Origin: Cerasicoccus maritimus
GTDB taxonomy: Bacteria; Verrucomicrobiota; Verrucomicrobiia; Opitutales; Cerasicoccaceae
Assembly: GCA_031296935.1 (NCBI GenBank)
Contig: JAVDPD010000011.1
Span: 1-64,000, forward strand
Reading direction: 5' to 3'
DNA length: 64,000 nucleotides
Each line of letters opens with the position of its first letter. Within the stretch, counting starts at the first letter, position 1. The notes beneath the pieces are model-generated. The model ran no database searches. It worked only from the letters and a program-made list of their open reading frames with translations, and was not told the origin of the DNA. A program made the position numbers and the translations under genes. Positions 25,986-34,511 of the stretch are shown piece after piece.

Positions 25986-27266
25986 ATGAAAATGAGACAT
26001 ACTATCGCCGCTCTTTTAACTTTCGCGCCAACTCTTCTCCCGGCAGATCCAACCATGGAAACGCCCCCAATAGATGGCCAAAGTGACGAGATTCGTACGG
26101 CGAGCCCCCTACTTGAGGACTCATTCCTGGAAAGCGAAGGAGTGAGTGGCGATTGGTTTGGCGTTCGAAACGATCTGAACGAGATAGGCATCCAGCCCTA
26201 TGCTGAATTCACAGGACAATTTCTTGCCAATGCCAACGGTGGCGGGGCTACAGGCTCCAGTTGGCAAGGGCTGCTCGACTTTGGCTTGGAGGTCGACTTG
26301 GAAAGCCTCGCTGGTTGGGAAGGCGGCGTATTTTTCGCCAATGCCTTTTATTTTCATGGCAACGACATTAGTGGGTATTACGTGGGCGATTTTAACGCGG
26401 TCAGCAACATCTACACAGACACCGACTTCAATGTCTTCAACATCTTCCTGCAGCAGTCCTTCGCCGATGAGCTCTTCACCATCAAGCTGGGTCAAATAGC
26501 TGCGGACGATGACTTCATGGTGTCGGACACTGCCTTGCTGTTCATCAACTCCGCCTATGGCCCCCTTCCCGTCGAGTCAGGCAACATTACCGCGCCGATT
26601 TACCCGCTAGCGGCACCTGGTGCCCTTGTTCAGATCGAGCCGATCAAAAACTTTCATTTCCAAACGGCGGTTTATGCTGGTGACGCTGGTCCCAACCAAT
26701 CCAACGTTCATGGCTTTGACTGGCGCACCGGCGGCAGTGCCGGCATGGCATGGTTTGCTGAAGCCGCATTAGACTTTGAACTGCTGGGCAACGGCGTGTT
26801 CAAACTTGGCGGCTACTACGCGACTACGCAATTTGCAGACTTCAACACCGGTGCCACGGAGTCAGGCCTCGGCGCGGTTTACGCGATAATTGACCACCAG
26901 ATCATGGATCCGTCCGTCGATGCCTTTGGCCTGTCGGTCTTCTGTCGTGGCGGTGTTACCCCAGATGACAATCTGGCCACTGTGGGTGCCTACGTCGATG
27001 GCGGCATATCGCTCCATAGCATCTGCTTCGATGACGACGCCCTTGGCCTCGCCTGTTCGCACACCATCTTTGGCGACGACTACCTCAATGCGACCCGCGC
27101 CAGTGGAACTAGCGTCACCAGCACCGAAACCGTCATCGAGGCAACCTACGCCGTGGCTGTTGCCGGATGGCTCTCCATCCAACCCGATTTACAATACGTG
27201 ATCAACCCGCACTACAGCGACCGCGACGCCTTAGTCGTCGGCGCCAGGTGCGCGGTCGCCTTTTAA
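25986..27266 (+). CDS. OprB-type outer-membrane porin of the manganese operon
   Basis: A 426-residue exported beta-barrel protein. The signal peptide MKMRHTIAALLTFAPTLLPA supports the ATG at 25986 over the in-frame ATG at 25944. OprB-family landmarks include GDWFGVRNDLNEIGI near the N-terminus, the alternating strands (FFANAFYFHGNDISGYYVGDF, FNIFLQQSFADELFTIKLGQ), and a C-terminal strand ending in F (ARCAVAF). OprB porins usually pass sugars. Here the gene is first in an operon with manganese ABC transporter genes (6-bp gap) behind two MntR boxes, so a manganese-permeable porin is inferred, functionally comparable to MnoP of Bradyrhizobium. Confidence 0.8.
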   Translation: MKMRHTIAALLTFAPTLLPADPTMETPPIDGQSDEIRTASPLLEDSFLESEGVSGDWFGVRNDLNEIGIQPYAEFTGQFLANANGGGATGSSWQGLLDFGLEVDLESLAGWEGGVFFANAFYFHGNDISGYYVGDFNAVSNIYTDTDFNVFNIFLQQSFADELFTIKLGQIAADDDFMVSDTALLFINSAYGPLPVESGNITAPIYPLAAPGALVQIEPIKNFHFQTAVYAGDAGPNQSNVHGFDWRTGGSAGMAWFAEAALDFELLGNGVFKLGGYYATTQFADFNTGATESGLGAVYAIIDHQIMDPSVDAFGLSVFCRGGVTPDDNLATVGAYVDGGISLHSICFDDDALGLACSHTIFGDDYLNATRASGTSVTSTETVIEATYAVAVAGWLSIQPDLQYVINPHYSDRDALVVGARCAVAF

Positions 27267-27272
27267 CCAACT

Positions 27273-28235
27273 ATGAAAAAAACACTCCTCTACTTCAGCG
27301 CTCTATGCGCCGCATTTTTCTCCCAAACGGCCACAGCCGCTCCCAAGAGCTATCCATATAAAGTCGTCACCACGGTGGGCATGATTACTGACATCGTGCA
27401 CAACGTGGCTGGTGATAAGGCCGTCGTCGATGGGCTCATTGGCGAAGGCATCGACCCCCACCTTTACAAACCAACGCGCAAAGACCTGATCGCGCTAAAG
27501 GGAGCAGACATCATCTTTTACAACGGCCTCATGCTCGAAGGAAAAATGACGGATGTGCTCGTCAAACTCGCCTCCCGCAAGCCGATCTTTGCCGTAACCG
27601 AAGGTATTGAAGAACAAGAAGGCTATGTGCTCTCCGACGAGTCCCAGCATTACGATCCCCATGTGTGGATGGACGTCCAGGGCTGGATCGCCGCCACCGC
27701 AGTAGTCGCAGAAAGCTTGTCCGAATACGACCCGAAGAACGCCGCATATTATGAGAAAAACGCCGCGGCCTACATTCAGCAGCTCCGGAAACTCGACGCC
27801 TACGCCAGCGAAGTGCTCGCAACGATTCCCGAGCAGCAACGCTACCTCGTCACGGCCCACGATGCGTTTAACTACCTCGGGCGCGCCTATGGCATTGAGG
27901 TCAAGGGCATCCAAGGCCTCAGCACGGAGTCCGAAGCCGGCGTGCGCGACATCGAGCTACTCGTTGATTTCCTCGTCGCGAACCAAATACCCGCCGTATT
28001 CGTAGAAACCTCGGTGAGTGATAAAAACGTCCGCGCGCTCATCGAAGGCGCGGAGGCAAAAGGCCATAAGCTCGAGATCGGCGGTTCACTTTTCTCCGAT
28101 GCAATGGGCACAACCGGGACCTACGAAGGTACTTACATCGGCATGATCGACCACAACGCCACAACGATCGCCAACGCCCTCGGCGGCCAAGCCCCCGCCC
28201 AAGGCCTAAACGGCAAACTCACCCCCAGCGACTAA
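27273..28235 (+). CDS. Manganese-type metal-binding protein of an ABC transporter (TroA/PsaA family)
   Basis: A 320-residue periplasmic binding protein with signal peptide MKKTLLYFSALCAAFFSQTATA. Cluster A-I metal ligands are visible: His63 in GIDPHLYKP, His130 in YDPHVWMD, Glu in GLSTESEAG and Asp in GMIDHNATT. The His-His-Glu-Asp set is the one typical of Mn(II)-binding PsaA/MntC; ZnuA-type proteins use His in third place. The His-rich loop of ZnuA is lacking. It follows the porin by 6 bp and precedes the ATPase by 35 bp. Together with MntR control this points to manganese uptake. Confidence 0.9.
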   Translation: MKKTLLYFSALCAAFFSQTATAAPKSYPYKVVTTVGMITDIVHNVAGDKAVVDGLIGEGIDPHLYKPTRKDLIALKGADIIFYNGLMLEGKMTDVLVKLASRKPIFAVTEGIEEQEGYVLSDESQHYDPHVWMDVQGWIAATAVVAESLSEYDPKNAAYYEKNAAAYIQQLRKLDAYASEVLATIPEQQRYLVTAHDAFNYLGRAYGIEVKGIQGLSTESEAGVRDIELLVDFLVANQIPAVFVETSVSDKNVRALIEGAEAKGHKLEIGGSLFSDAMGTTGTYEGTYIGMIDHNATTIANALGGQAPAQGLNGKLTPSD

Positions 28236-28270
28236 GCGGCGCAAAACATGCTTAGAAAGGAGGACTCACC

Positions 28271-29098
28271 ATGCCAGACCTAGCCTATCACAACAAGCCG
28301 AGTGCCACGCCCCCCCTACGGGAGGACGATCATTCGCCGCGGGCACCGTTGTCGATCCACGACCTCACCGTCGCCTACCACCGCAAGCCTGTCTTGTGGG
28401 ACATCGACCTCGACATTCCCGAAGGTAAGCTGGTCGGCATCATTGGCCCCAACGGCGCCGGCAAGAGCACGCTGATCAAGGCCTGCCTTGACCTCGTCCC
28501 CAAGGCCAGCGGGCTAGTGCAAGTTTATGGCCAGCCCTACAAGCGCCAGCGCAGTGTGGTGGGCTATGTGCCGCAACGCGAAAGCGTTGACTGGGACTTT
28601 CCCGTCAGCGCGTTGGATGTTGTGACGATGGGCCTCTACCGCGACATCGGCTGGTTCAAAGTCGTCCGCAGAAAGCACAAAGACATCGCCCGTGCTGCGC
28701 TAGACCGAGTCGGCATCAGCCACTTGGCGGAACGGCAAATAAGCCAACTCTCGGGTGGGCAGCAGCAACGCGTATTCCTCGCGCGCGCCCTTGCGCAAGA
28801 CGCTTCGCTCTACTTCATGGACGAGCCCTTCGCCGCAGTTGACGCTGCGACCGAACGCGCAATCGTCACCTTGCTCAAGGATCTGCAAAGCCAGGGCAAG
28901 ACCACACTCGTGGTTCACCATGACTTGGCCACCGTCACCCAGTATTTCGACTACGTCATTCTGCTCAACATGCGCGTCGTAGCCGCCGGCCCCACCGAAG
29001 AAGTCTTCACGGCGGAAAACCTACACCGCACCTACGGCGGCAAGCTGACCCTGCTTGCCGAGGCCGGCCACGCGCTGAGCCAGATTAAACGCGGATGA
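28271..29098 (+). CDS. Metal ABC transporter ATP-binding protein (TroB/MntB family)
   Basis: A 275-residue cytoplasmic ATPase. Walker A GPNGAGKST is at residues 59-67, the Q-loop region is GYVPQRESVDWDFPVSALDVV (the RxxVDWDFPV stretch is typical of the Mn/Fe/Zn family), the signature is LSGGQQQRV, Walker B is LYFMDEPFAAVD and the switch His is VVHHDLATV. A strong Shine-Dalgarno AAAGGAGG lies at 28256-28263, 7 bases before the ATG. It powers the two permeases encoded next. It has a 27-residue polar N-terminal extension compared with typical family members. Confidence 0.95.
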   Translation: MPDLAYHNKPSATPPLREDDHSPRAPLSIHDLTVAYHRKPVLWDIDLDIPEGKLVGIIGPNGAGKSTLIKACLDLVPKASGLVQVYGQPYKRQRSVVGYVPQRESVDWDFPVSALDVVTMGLYRDIGWFKVVRRKHKDIARAALDRVGISHLAERQISQLSGGQQQRVFLARALAQDASLYFMDEPFAAVDAATERAIVTLLKDLQSQGKTTLVVHHDLATVTQYFDYVILLNMRVVAAGPTEEVFTAENLHRTYGGKLTLLAEAGHALSQIKRG

Positions 29099-29147
29099 TC
29101 TTATCCCCACCTGATCGGACAAGTTAAATGAAAAGTGCTCTCTAGCT

Positions 29148-30536
29148 ATGGTCTCCGGTCTCCACAACACCGGCTTAGACTGGCCTTCAATAGAGGCCCT
29201 GCTGAACGTGCTGTTATTGGAAAACAGTACGACGGCAAAAGTCGTGATTAGCACCACAGTCCTTGGCCTTGCCTCTGGTTTGGTCGGCTGCTTCCTGCTG
29301 CTACGAAAACGCTCTTTGATGGGCGATGCGCTCTCCCACGCCTGCCTCCCGGGCATTGGACTAGCCTTCATTGTCATGACGCAGTTCATGGGACTGGAAG
29401 GGAAAAACCTGAGCGGGCTGTTGCTAGGAGCAACCATCACGGGGATAATCGGCGTAGTGCTGGTGATGATGATTCGCAACACCTCGCGGATTAAGGATGA
29501 CGCTGCGATGGGCATTGTGCTGAGCGTCTTTTTTGGACTTGGGACAGTTGTTTTGACGCTTGTACAGCAAAGCCCGGGCTATAGCGCCGCTGGCCTTGAA
29601 TCATTCATTTACGGCAAAACCGCATCGATCACCCAACAAGATGCAGACATGATTCAGGCAGTGGCTGCAGTGGTCTTCCTCTGCTCAGTTTTACTCTTCA
29701 AAGAATTTAAATTACTCTGCTTTGATGAAGGGTTTTCCCGTAGCCAAGGTTGGCCAGTCAACGGCTTGGACGTCATTCTTCTGGCGCTGGTCACGCTGGT
29801 CACGGTTGTCGGACTGCAAGCGGTGGGGCTCATTCTGATCATCGCATTCTTGATCACACCGGCAGCAGCTGCCCGTTTTTGGACGAATGACTTAACGGTC
29901 ATGGTGATCCTCTCAGCGATAATCGGCAGCATCAGCGGCTGGCTCGGAGCAACCCTCAGCGCCCTGCTCCCACGTTTGCCTGCGGGTGCGGTGATCGTCC
30001 TCGTCGCCGCGATGATTTTTATGTTTAGTATGTTTTTTGGCAGCGCCCGCGGCGTGGTTCGCCGTTGGCTGTCGATGTATAAGCTCAAGCGCAAAATTGG
30101 TCGCCAACACCTGCTACGCGCCGTTTTCGAAATACAGGAAGCGCTCTGCCTTGAGCAGAGCAAAGATCCCGCAAACGTAGCCGTCCCGTTCAAGACGCTG
30201 CTCAATCACCGTAGTTGGACACCCAAGCGCGTGCGCCAACTACTCCGTCAGGCAGACCACGAAGACCACATCGACCTGATCGACGGCGACAACGTGCGCT
30301 TGTCTGAATCCGGCTTTGGCGAGGCCGCGCGCATCACCCGCAACCACCGCCTGTGGGAAATATTTCTGATCACTCATGCCGACATTGCAGCGAGCCACGT
30401 GGACCGCGATGCGGACTCCGTCGAGCACGTACTGAGTCCGGACATGGTGCGCGAGCTCGAAGAAAAACTCGACATGCTAGGTATCCCCGAGAGCCCACAC
30501 TACATTGCGCAAGCAGCGAGAGGAGGCCCCGCATGA
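29148..30536 (+). CDS. Metal ABC transporter permease fused to a DtxR-like domain
   Basis: A 462-residue protein in two parts. Residues about 20-300 are an ABC-3 family permease with about eight or nine helices (LRKRSLMGDALSHACLPGIG, GLQAVGLILIIAFLITPAAAA). Residues about 325-462 are cytoplasmic and resemble a DtxR/MntR repressor: a winged-helix part (WTPKRVRQLLRQADHEDHI, then VRLSESGFGEAARITRNHRL) and a metal/dimerisation helix pair HRLWEIFLITHADIAASHV and DADSVEHVLSPDM. His, Glu and His of the MntR site are kept, and the first Glu is Asp. The fusion may sense metal at the transporter. The last four bases overlap the next start (ATGA). Confidence 0.85.
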   Translation: MVSGLHNTGLDWPSIEALLNVLLLENSTTAKVVISTTVLGLASGLVGCFLLLRKRSLMGDALSHACLPGIGLAFIVMTQFMGLEGKNLSGLLLGATITGIIGVVLVMMIRNTSRIKDDAAMGIVLSVFFGLGTVVLTLVQQSPGYSAAGLESFIYGKTASITQQDADMIQAVAAVVFLCSVLLFKEFKLLCFDEGFSRSQGWPVNGLDVILLALVTLVTVVGLQAVGLILIIAFLITPAAAARFWTNDLTVMVILSAIIGSISGWLGATLSALLPRLPAGAVIVLVAAMIFMFSMFFGSARGVVRRWLSMYKLKRKIGRQHLLRAVFEIQEALCLEQSKDPANVAVPFKTLLNHRSWTPKRVRQLLRQADHEDHIDLIDGDNVRLSESGFGEAARITRNHRLWEIFLITHADIAASHVDRDADSVEHVLSPDMVRELEEKLDMLGIPESPHYIAQAARGGPA

Positions 30537-31480
30537 ACTGGATTGTCGATGACACCTGGATAGTTATCATTGGCGCGCTGACCGCTATTGCCTGCGCCCT
30601 ACCCGGCTGTTTCCTCGTCCTACGAGGCATGAGCATGATGGGAGACGCCATCAGCCATGCTGTGCTACCAGGACTCGCCATAGCATTCCTCGTCACCGGG
30701 ACACGGGCCAGCTTTACAATGTTCATCGGGGCAGCCGTAGTGGGTGTGCTCACCGCCGTGTTTACCCAGTGGATAACGAATCTGGGAAAAGTCGACCGCG
30801 GCGCATCGATGGGTATTGTTTTCACGACGCTCTTTGCGCTGGGCTTGCTGCTAATCGTGCAAGCTGCTGACTACGTGGACCTCGATCCTGGTTGCGTCCT
30901 CTACGGCAATATCGAATGGACTACGTTCGATGTATCCTTTGAATTCAACTGGGGCAGCACCCTGGTTTTCGTGCCGCGCGCGGCAATTATTTTGGGCAGC
31001 GTCGCTTTGCTAAATCTGTGCATTACCGTGTTCTTCTTCAAGGAGCTAAAAATCAGCGCCTTCGATCCAGAACTCGCGACTACGCAAGGTATCAATGCCC
31101 AACTAATGCACTACCTATTAATGACCCAAGTCGCGATTACAACGGTAGCTGCGTTTGAGGTCGTGGGCAGCATCATCGTGATCGCGATGCTCGTCACCCC
31201 TGCGGCAACCGCTCACTTATTAACAGATCGTCTGCACTGGATGCTGGTAATCAGCGCAATCATCGGTGCCAGCGCAGCAGGCATCGGTCACGTGCTAGCC
31301 ATTGTCGTCCCTCCGCTCATCGGTTTTGAAAGCACCACGACATCCGGGATGATGGCAGTAACAACCGGTCTGCTCTTCATCGTGGCCTGGCTTTTTGCGC
31401 CGAACTACGGGTGGCTATCGCGCATTTTATCGCGCAAGGACGTCGAAAACCCGTTCAGTGGACCATTGCCAACGGATTAA
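30533..31480 (+). CDS. Metal ABC transporter permease (TroD/MntC family)
   Basis: A 315-residue ABC-3 family permease with about eight or nine hydrophobic helices. Landmarks are LVLRGMSMMGDAISHAVLPG near the N-terminus and FEVVGSIIVIAMLVTPAATA, parallel to the preceding permease. It has no C-terminal DtxR-like domain. Its ATG lies within the stop of the previous gene (ATGA), so the pair is translationally coupled and likely forms a heterodimeric channel. It is the last gene of the MntR-controlled operon, with an IS30 remnant right after it. Confidence 0.92.
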   Translation: MNWIVDDTWIVIIGALTAIACALPGCFLVLRGMSMMGDAISHAVLPGLAIAFLVTGTRASFTMFIGAAVVGVLTAVFTQWITNLGKVDRGASMGIVFTTLFALGLLLIVQAADYVDLDPGCVLYGNIEWTTFDVSFEFNWGSTLVFVPRAAIILGSVALLNLCITVFFFKELKISAFDPELATTQGINAQLMHYLLMTQVAITTVAAFEVVGSIIVIAMLVTPAATAHLLTDRLHWMLVISAIIGASAAGIGHVLAIVVPPLIGFESTTTSGMMAVTTGLLFIVAWLFAPNYGWLSRILSRKDVENPFSGPLPTD

Positions 31481-31499
31481 TGTAAGCGAAGGTTCTGAA

Positions 31500-31595
31500 G
31501 CATACAGCTAGCAAGAGATCGCCTTTGCCCTTGGCGTGAGCCAGTCTGCGATCAGCAAAGAACTGCGACGCAACGCCGGACTGCGTGGCTACCAG
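31500..31595 (+). pseudogene. IS30-family transposase remnant (N-terminal HTH)
   Basis: In the frame starting at 31500 the translation reads A-Y-S-stop, then QEIAFALGVSQSAISKELRR and NAGLRGYQ. This matches the IS30-type HTH of transposases (consensus SQKEIAKALGVSQSTISREL). A TAG at 31509-31511 interrupts it and the rest of the transposase is missing. The fragment begins 20 bp after the permease stop, and its end overlaps the stop codon of the convergent TPR gene. It is a decayed insertion. Confidence 0.85.
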
Positions 31596-33484
31596 TCCTT
31601 CACCACCCGCTTCATCGCCTTGGTATCGAAGTTGCCAAACTCTTCGCTGCCCTGCTGATCCTCAGCAAACTGGACCATTTCTTTGTATTCCATAGCGACT
31701 TCCTGTGCGTTCTCTGCATTCAGTTGCTGGGGCGCATTAGGATCGCCGGGCTGCTGCACTTGCTGCTGTTGTTGCTGAGTTGCTAATTGCTGGGCGCGCG
31801 CGTTGCGCTGCGAGAGCAAATCCTGACGCGCAGCCGCCATCTTTTGCACCAACGCCGCTTGCTGCTGCTCGTCCTCACTGAGAGCCAGGGCTGAGTCAAA
31901 ATTCTTGATCGCCATCTCCTGGCGCGCGATGGCTTGGTCGTCCTTACCAGCATCTTGGAGCCGCTCAGCGATAGCTAACTGCAAATCCGCAGCCTGCTCC
32001 AATACATCGGCAATGTGAGCGTTGGTCTGCTCCAACTTTTGCTGAGCAGACTCATTACTGGGGTCAAGTTGTGTGGACTTCTCTAAATCTGTTTTCGCTT
32101 TCAACAAACGATCCGCCGCGTGCTGAGCGCTCGATGCCTGGTAGTTCTCATATTTCTCAATTTCGTTCTCCAGACCTTTCAGCTTATTTTCCGGCGCGGT
32201 TTCAAGCTGCTCACGCATTTGCTCCAAACGCGGCTGACGATCCTCGATATTCTGCAGCGCCTGCTGTGCAACCTGTAAATTTGCGTCAGCCTTAGCCTCA
32301 TGTTTCTCGGACATTTTTTGCTCCAGCTTCCACTTCTCGGCAAAGGCTTCCTGATTGTCGGGATTGAGGCTAAGCGCCTGCTCATAGTCTTCTAACGCCC
32401 GCTCAGCCTGGAGATCCGCGTGATATTGTTGACGGCTCATTTCCCGCGCCAAATCTTTGTTTTCCTTGCCCAACTCACTACGCTTTGTTTCGTCCTCTTC
32501 GTTTTTCAACTGCGCTTGAATGACTTGCCGACGCTCCTGCATCTGTGCAATGGAGTCATCCAAAGCTTCACTGTTTTCTCGCCATTTGTCGGCGATATCC
32601 TTCATCAAATCAGAAGCCTTCTTCCGCGCCTCTTCCAGTGCGTTAGCGGCCTCTTGATCATCCGGGCTGATAGAAGCCGCATCCTCAAAGTTGGCCACCG
32701 CTTCGCTGATTTCATTTTGTGCCCGGTTCAGCTCACGTCCCTCTTCGCTCGTCAAGCGATCCTCGGCAGTAGGCTCTTTAACTTTTTTAAGTGTCTTCTC
32801 AGCGGACGACAAATTTTTCTCACCGGAATTCATCAGGTAATCTGTCATCTTCTGGCGTGTGTCGTTGACGAGTTTTTGAATTGCCTCGTCATCCGGCCTG
32901 ATCGACAAGGCTTCCTCGTAGTCCGTCAACGCCGATCGATACAACACCAGGTCTCGCTCACCTTTGACCCATTTGCTTTCGGATTTCTCGATCTTTGAAT
33001 TGCCCTGCTGCACGAGGTGCGCGACGAGTTTCTTCGAAACGAAATCAAAATTCTGAACCGCTACATCGTAGTCATCGTCCCGCTCAACCGCAGCTTGGAG
33101 CGAGTGCTGCGCGCGTCGTAGTTGAATCGTCGCATCCTCTTGGCGCCCCTCCTCTTGTATTACTTCACTGATGCGGTAACTCGCGTTGCCGATCTGTGCC
33201 ATCGCCTTCGTCACCAGATCTTGATCGGAAGCCATGCGCACCTTTTCCCAAAGCACCACTGCCTCTTCAAAATCACCGGCCGCATAATGGGTCAGCGCCA
33301 GATTGTAGAGTAGGTAGGGATCACCCGGCGTCTCTTCCAATCGCTTCTCAATGAGCGGTTGAGCTTCCGAAAATTTGCCTGCTTCAATCAGTTGCTCAAC
33401 GGGATCTATTTTCGCCAAGGACCACATCGGCGACACAAAGACCAACGAGGCAAGGAGGACGCTTTTGCAGGTAGAATTATTCAT
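31589..33484 (-). CDS. TPR/coiled-coil exported protein (BatE-like), MoxR operon A
   Basis: A 631-residue protein with signal peptide MNNSTCKSVLLASLVFVSPMWSLA. TPR units are visible at the N-terminus (PYLLYNLALTHYAAGDFEEAV) and recur as DYEEALSIRPDDEAIQ, NFEDAASISPDDQEA, DYEQALSLNPDNQEA and LEKSTQLDPSNESAQ, joined by long charged helical linkers. It ends in a Gln-rich low-complexity stretch. It fits the periplasmic TPR partner of BatA/BatB. The ATG at 33484 overlaps the batB-like stop by 8 bp. A TTG directly upstream (33487) is less likely. The last two codons (Trp-stop) lie in DNA homologous to the IS30 HTH, so the original 3-prime end may have been replaced. Confidence 0.85.
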   Translation of the reverse strand: MNNSTCKSVLLASLVFVSPMWSLAKIDPVEQLIEAGKFSEAQPLIEKRLEETPGDPYLLYNLALTHYAAGDFEEAVVLWEKVRMASDQDLVTKAMAQIGNASYRISEVIQEEGRQEDATIQLRRAQHSLQAAVERDDDYDVAVQNFDFVSKKLVAHLVQQGNSKIEKSESKWVKGERDLVLYRSALTDYEEALSIRPDDEAIQKLVNDTRQKMTDYLMNSGEKNLSSAEKTLKKVKEPTAEDRLTSEEGRELNRAQNEISEAVANFEDAASISPDDQEAANALEEARKKASDLMKDIADKWRENSEALDDSIAQMQERRQVIQAQLKNEEDETKRSELGKENKDLAREMSRQQYHADLQAERALEDYEQALSLNPDNQEAFAEKWKLEQKMSEKHEAKADANLQVAQQALQNIEDRQPRLEQMREQLETAPENKLKGLENEIEKYENYQASSAQHAADRLLKAKTDLEKSTQLDPSNESAQQKLEQTNAHIADVLEQAADLQLAIAERLQDAGKDDQAIARQEMAIKNFDSALALSEDEQQQAALVQKMAAARQDLLSQRNARAQQLATQQQQQQVQQPGDPNAPQQLNAENAQEVAMEYKEMVQFAEDQQGSEEFGNFDTKAMKRVVKDW

Positions 33485-34511
33485 CAATCAAAATTGCGCG
33501 CGGCGTGTGCCGCAGGTTCTTCTCGGGGATAACGGTCTGTAAAAGCAATATGACGATACCAATAAACAACGGAATGGGGAAAAATTCAACATAGCCTTTC
33601 ATGGTCGTGGCATCGGCTTCATCACCGAGCGGCTTCAGCGATTCGTAGTAGAGATTTGTCAATGCATCACCGTCTTCGTCCAGCTCGATGAACTTCCCCC
33701 GACCGGCCTCAGCCACCCGCCGCAAGAGCGAGCGATCCATGCGCGAAACCACCTCAGAACCATAGGCGTCTCGCTGATAATAAATCCGGTCGCCACGACG
33801 ATAAAGCTCGATCTTGGCACCTTCCAATGTGCCCACGGCAACCGTGTGCACCGTGATGTCATCCTCGCTTGCCATCCGCCGCGCAAAGCCAACGGCATCG
33901 CCCTCCAACTCTTCGCCGTCGGAGATCACAATGACTGCCTTTTGCTTTAAATCCATCGGAGCCATCGCTTCGGATACGCGCTCCAAACCGCTTTGCAAAC
34001 TCGTGCCACCCGGGTAGGTATTCGAAGCGCTCACATGATCGAGCACGAGGTTGTAGGCGGCAAAGTCAAACGTGAGTGGCGCGCGCAAGTAGCCTTTACC
34101 CGCAAAGACCACCAAGCCGACGCGGTCTCCCTTCGACACATCGAGCAGCTTTTTGATTGCACGCTTGGCGGCCTCCAGGCGATTGCTTTCCATGTCGGTC
34201 GCTAGCATGCTCTTCGAACCATCAAGCACGATAAAGTAGTCCATGCCAATGCGCTTAATTTCCTGATCTTCGGGCTCCAGGACTGGACGCGCCATCGCAA
34301 TGACGATGAACAATAAACCGGTCAGAAAAAACAACGCCTTCAACCGGCTGCGCGCATAGACTGAACTGAGATTCTCCACTCGTTCAATGGCCGGGCCCAG
34401 GAACAAGCGCAGTCGTTTTTTAGCGCGCCAGTTCGACCACATAAAAACCGCAACAAGGCCAAGGATCCCAATCAAGCCGCCCCCCAAAATCTCAGGGTAA
34501 ACGAACCTCAT
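33477..34511 (-). CDS. VWA-domain membrane protein (BatB-like), MoxR operon A
   Basis: A 344-residue protein with N-terminal membrane helices (about 8-27 and 58-76), a von Willebrand A domain (about 90-290) with an intact MIDAS motif (DGSKS, Asp97/Ser99/Ser101, later PGGTSLQSGL and VISDGEE) and a C-terminal helix (about 318-337). BatB proteins belong to the Bacteroides aerotolerance-type operon, and their molecular role is not settled. The ATG at 34511 has a strong Shine-Dalgarno (AAGGAGG on the minus strand, 34517-34523) and overlaps the batA-like stop as ATGA. Confidence 0.9.
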   Translation of the reverse strand: MRFVYPEILGGGLIGILGLVAVFMWSNWRAKKRLRLFLGPAIERVENLSSVYARSRLKALFFLTGLLFIVIAMARPVLEPEDQEIKRIGMDYFIVLDGSKSMLATDMESNRLEAAKRAIKKLLDVSKGDRVGLVVFAGKGYLRAPLTFDFAAYNLVLDHVSASNTYPGGTSLQSGLERVSEAMAPMDLKQKAVIVISDGEELEGDAVGFARRMASEDDITVHTVAVGTLEGAKIELYRRGDRIYYQRDAYGSEVVSRMDRSLLRRVAEAGRGKFIELDEDGDALTNLYYESLKPLGDEADATTMKGYVEFFPIPLFIGIVILLLQTVIPEKNLRHTPRAILIDE

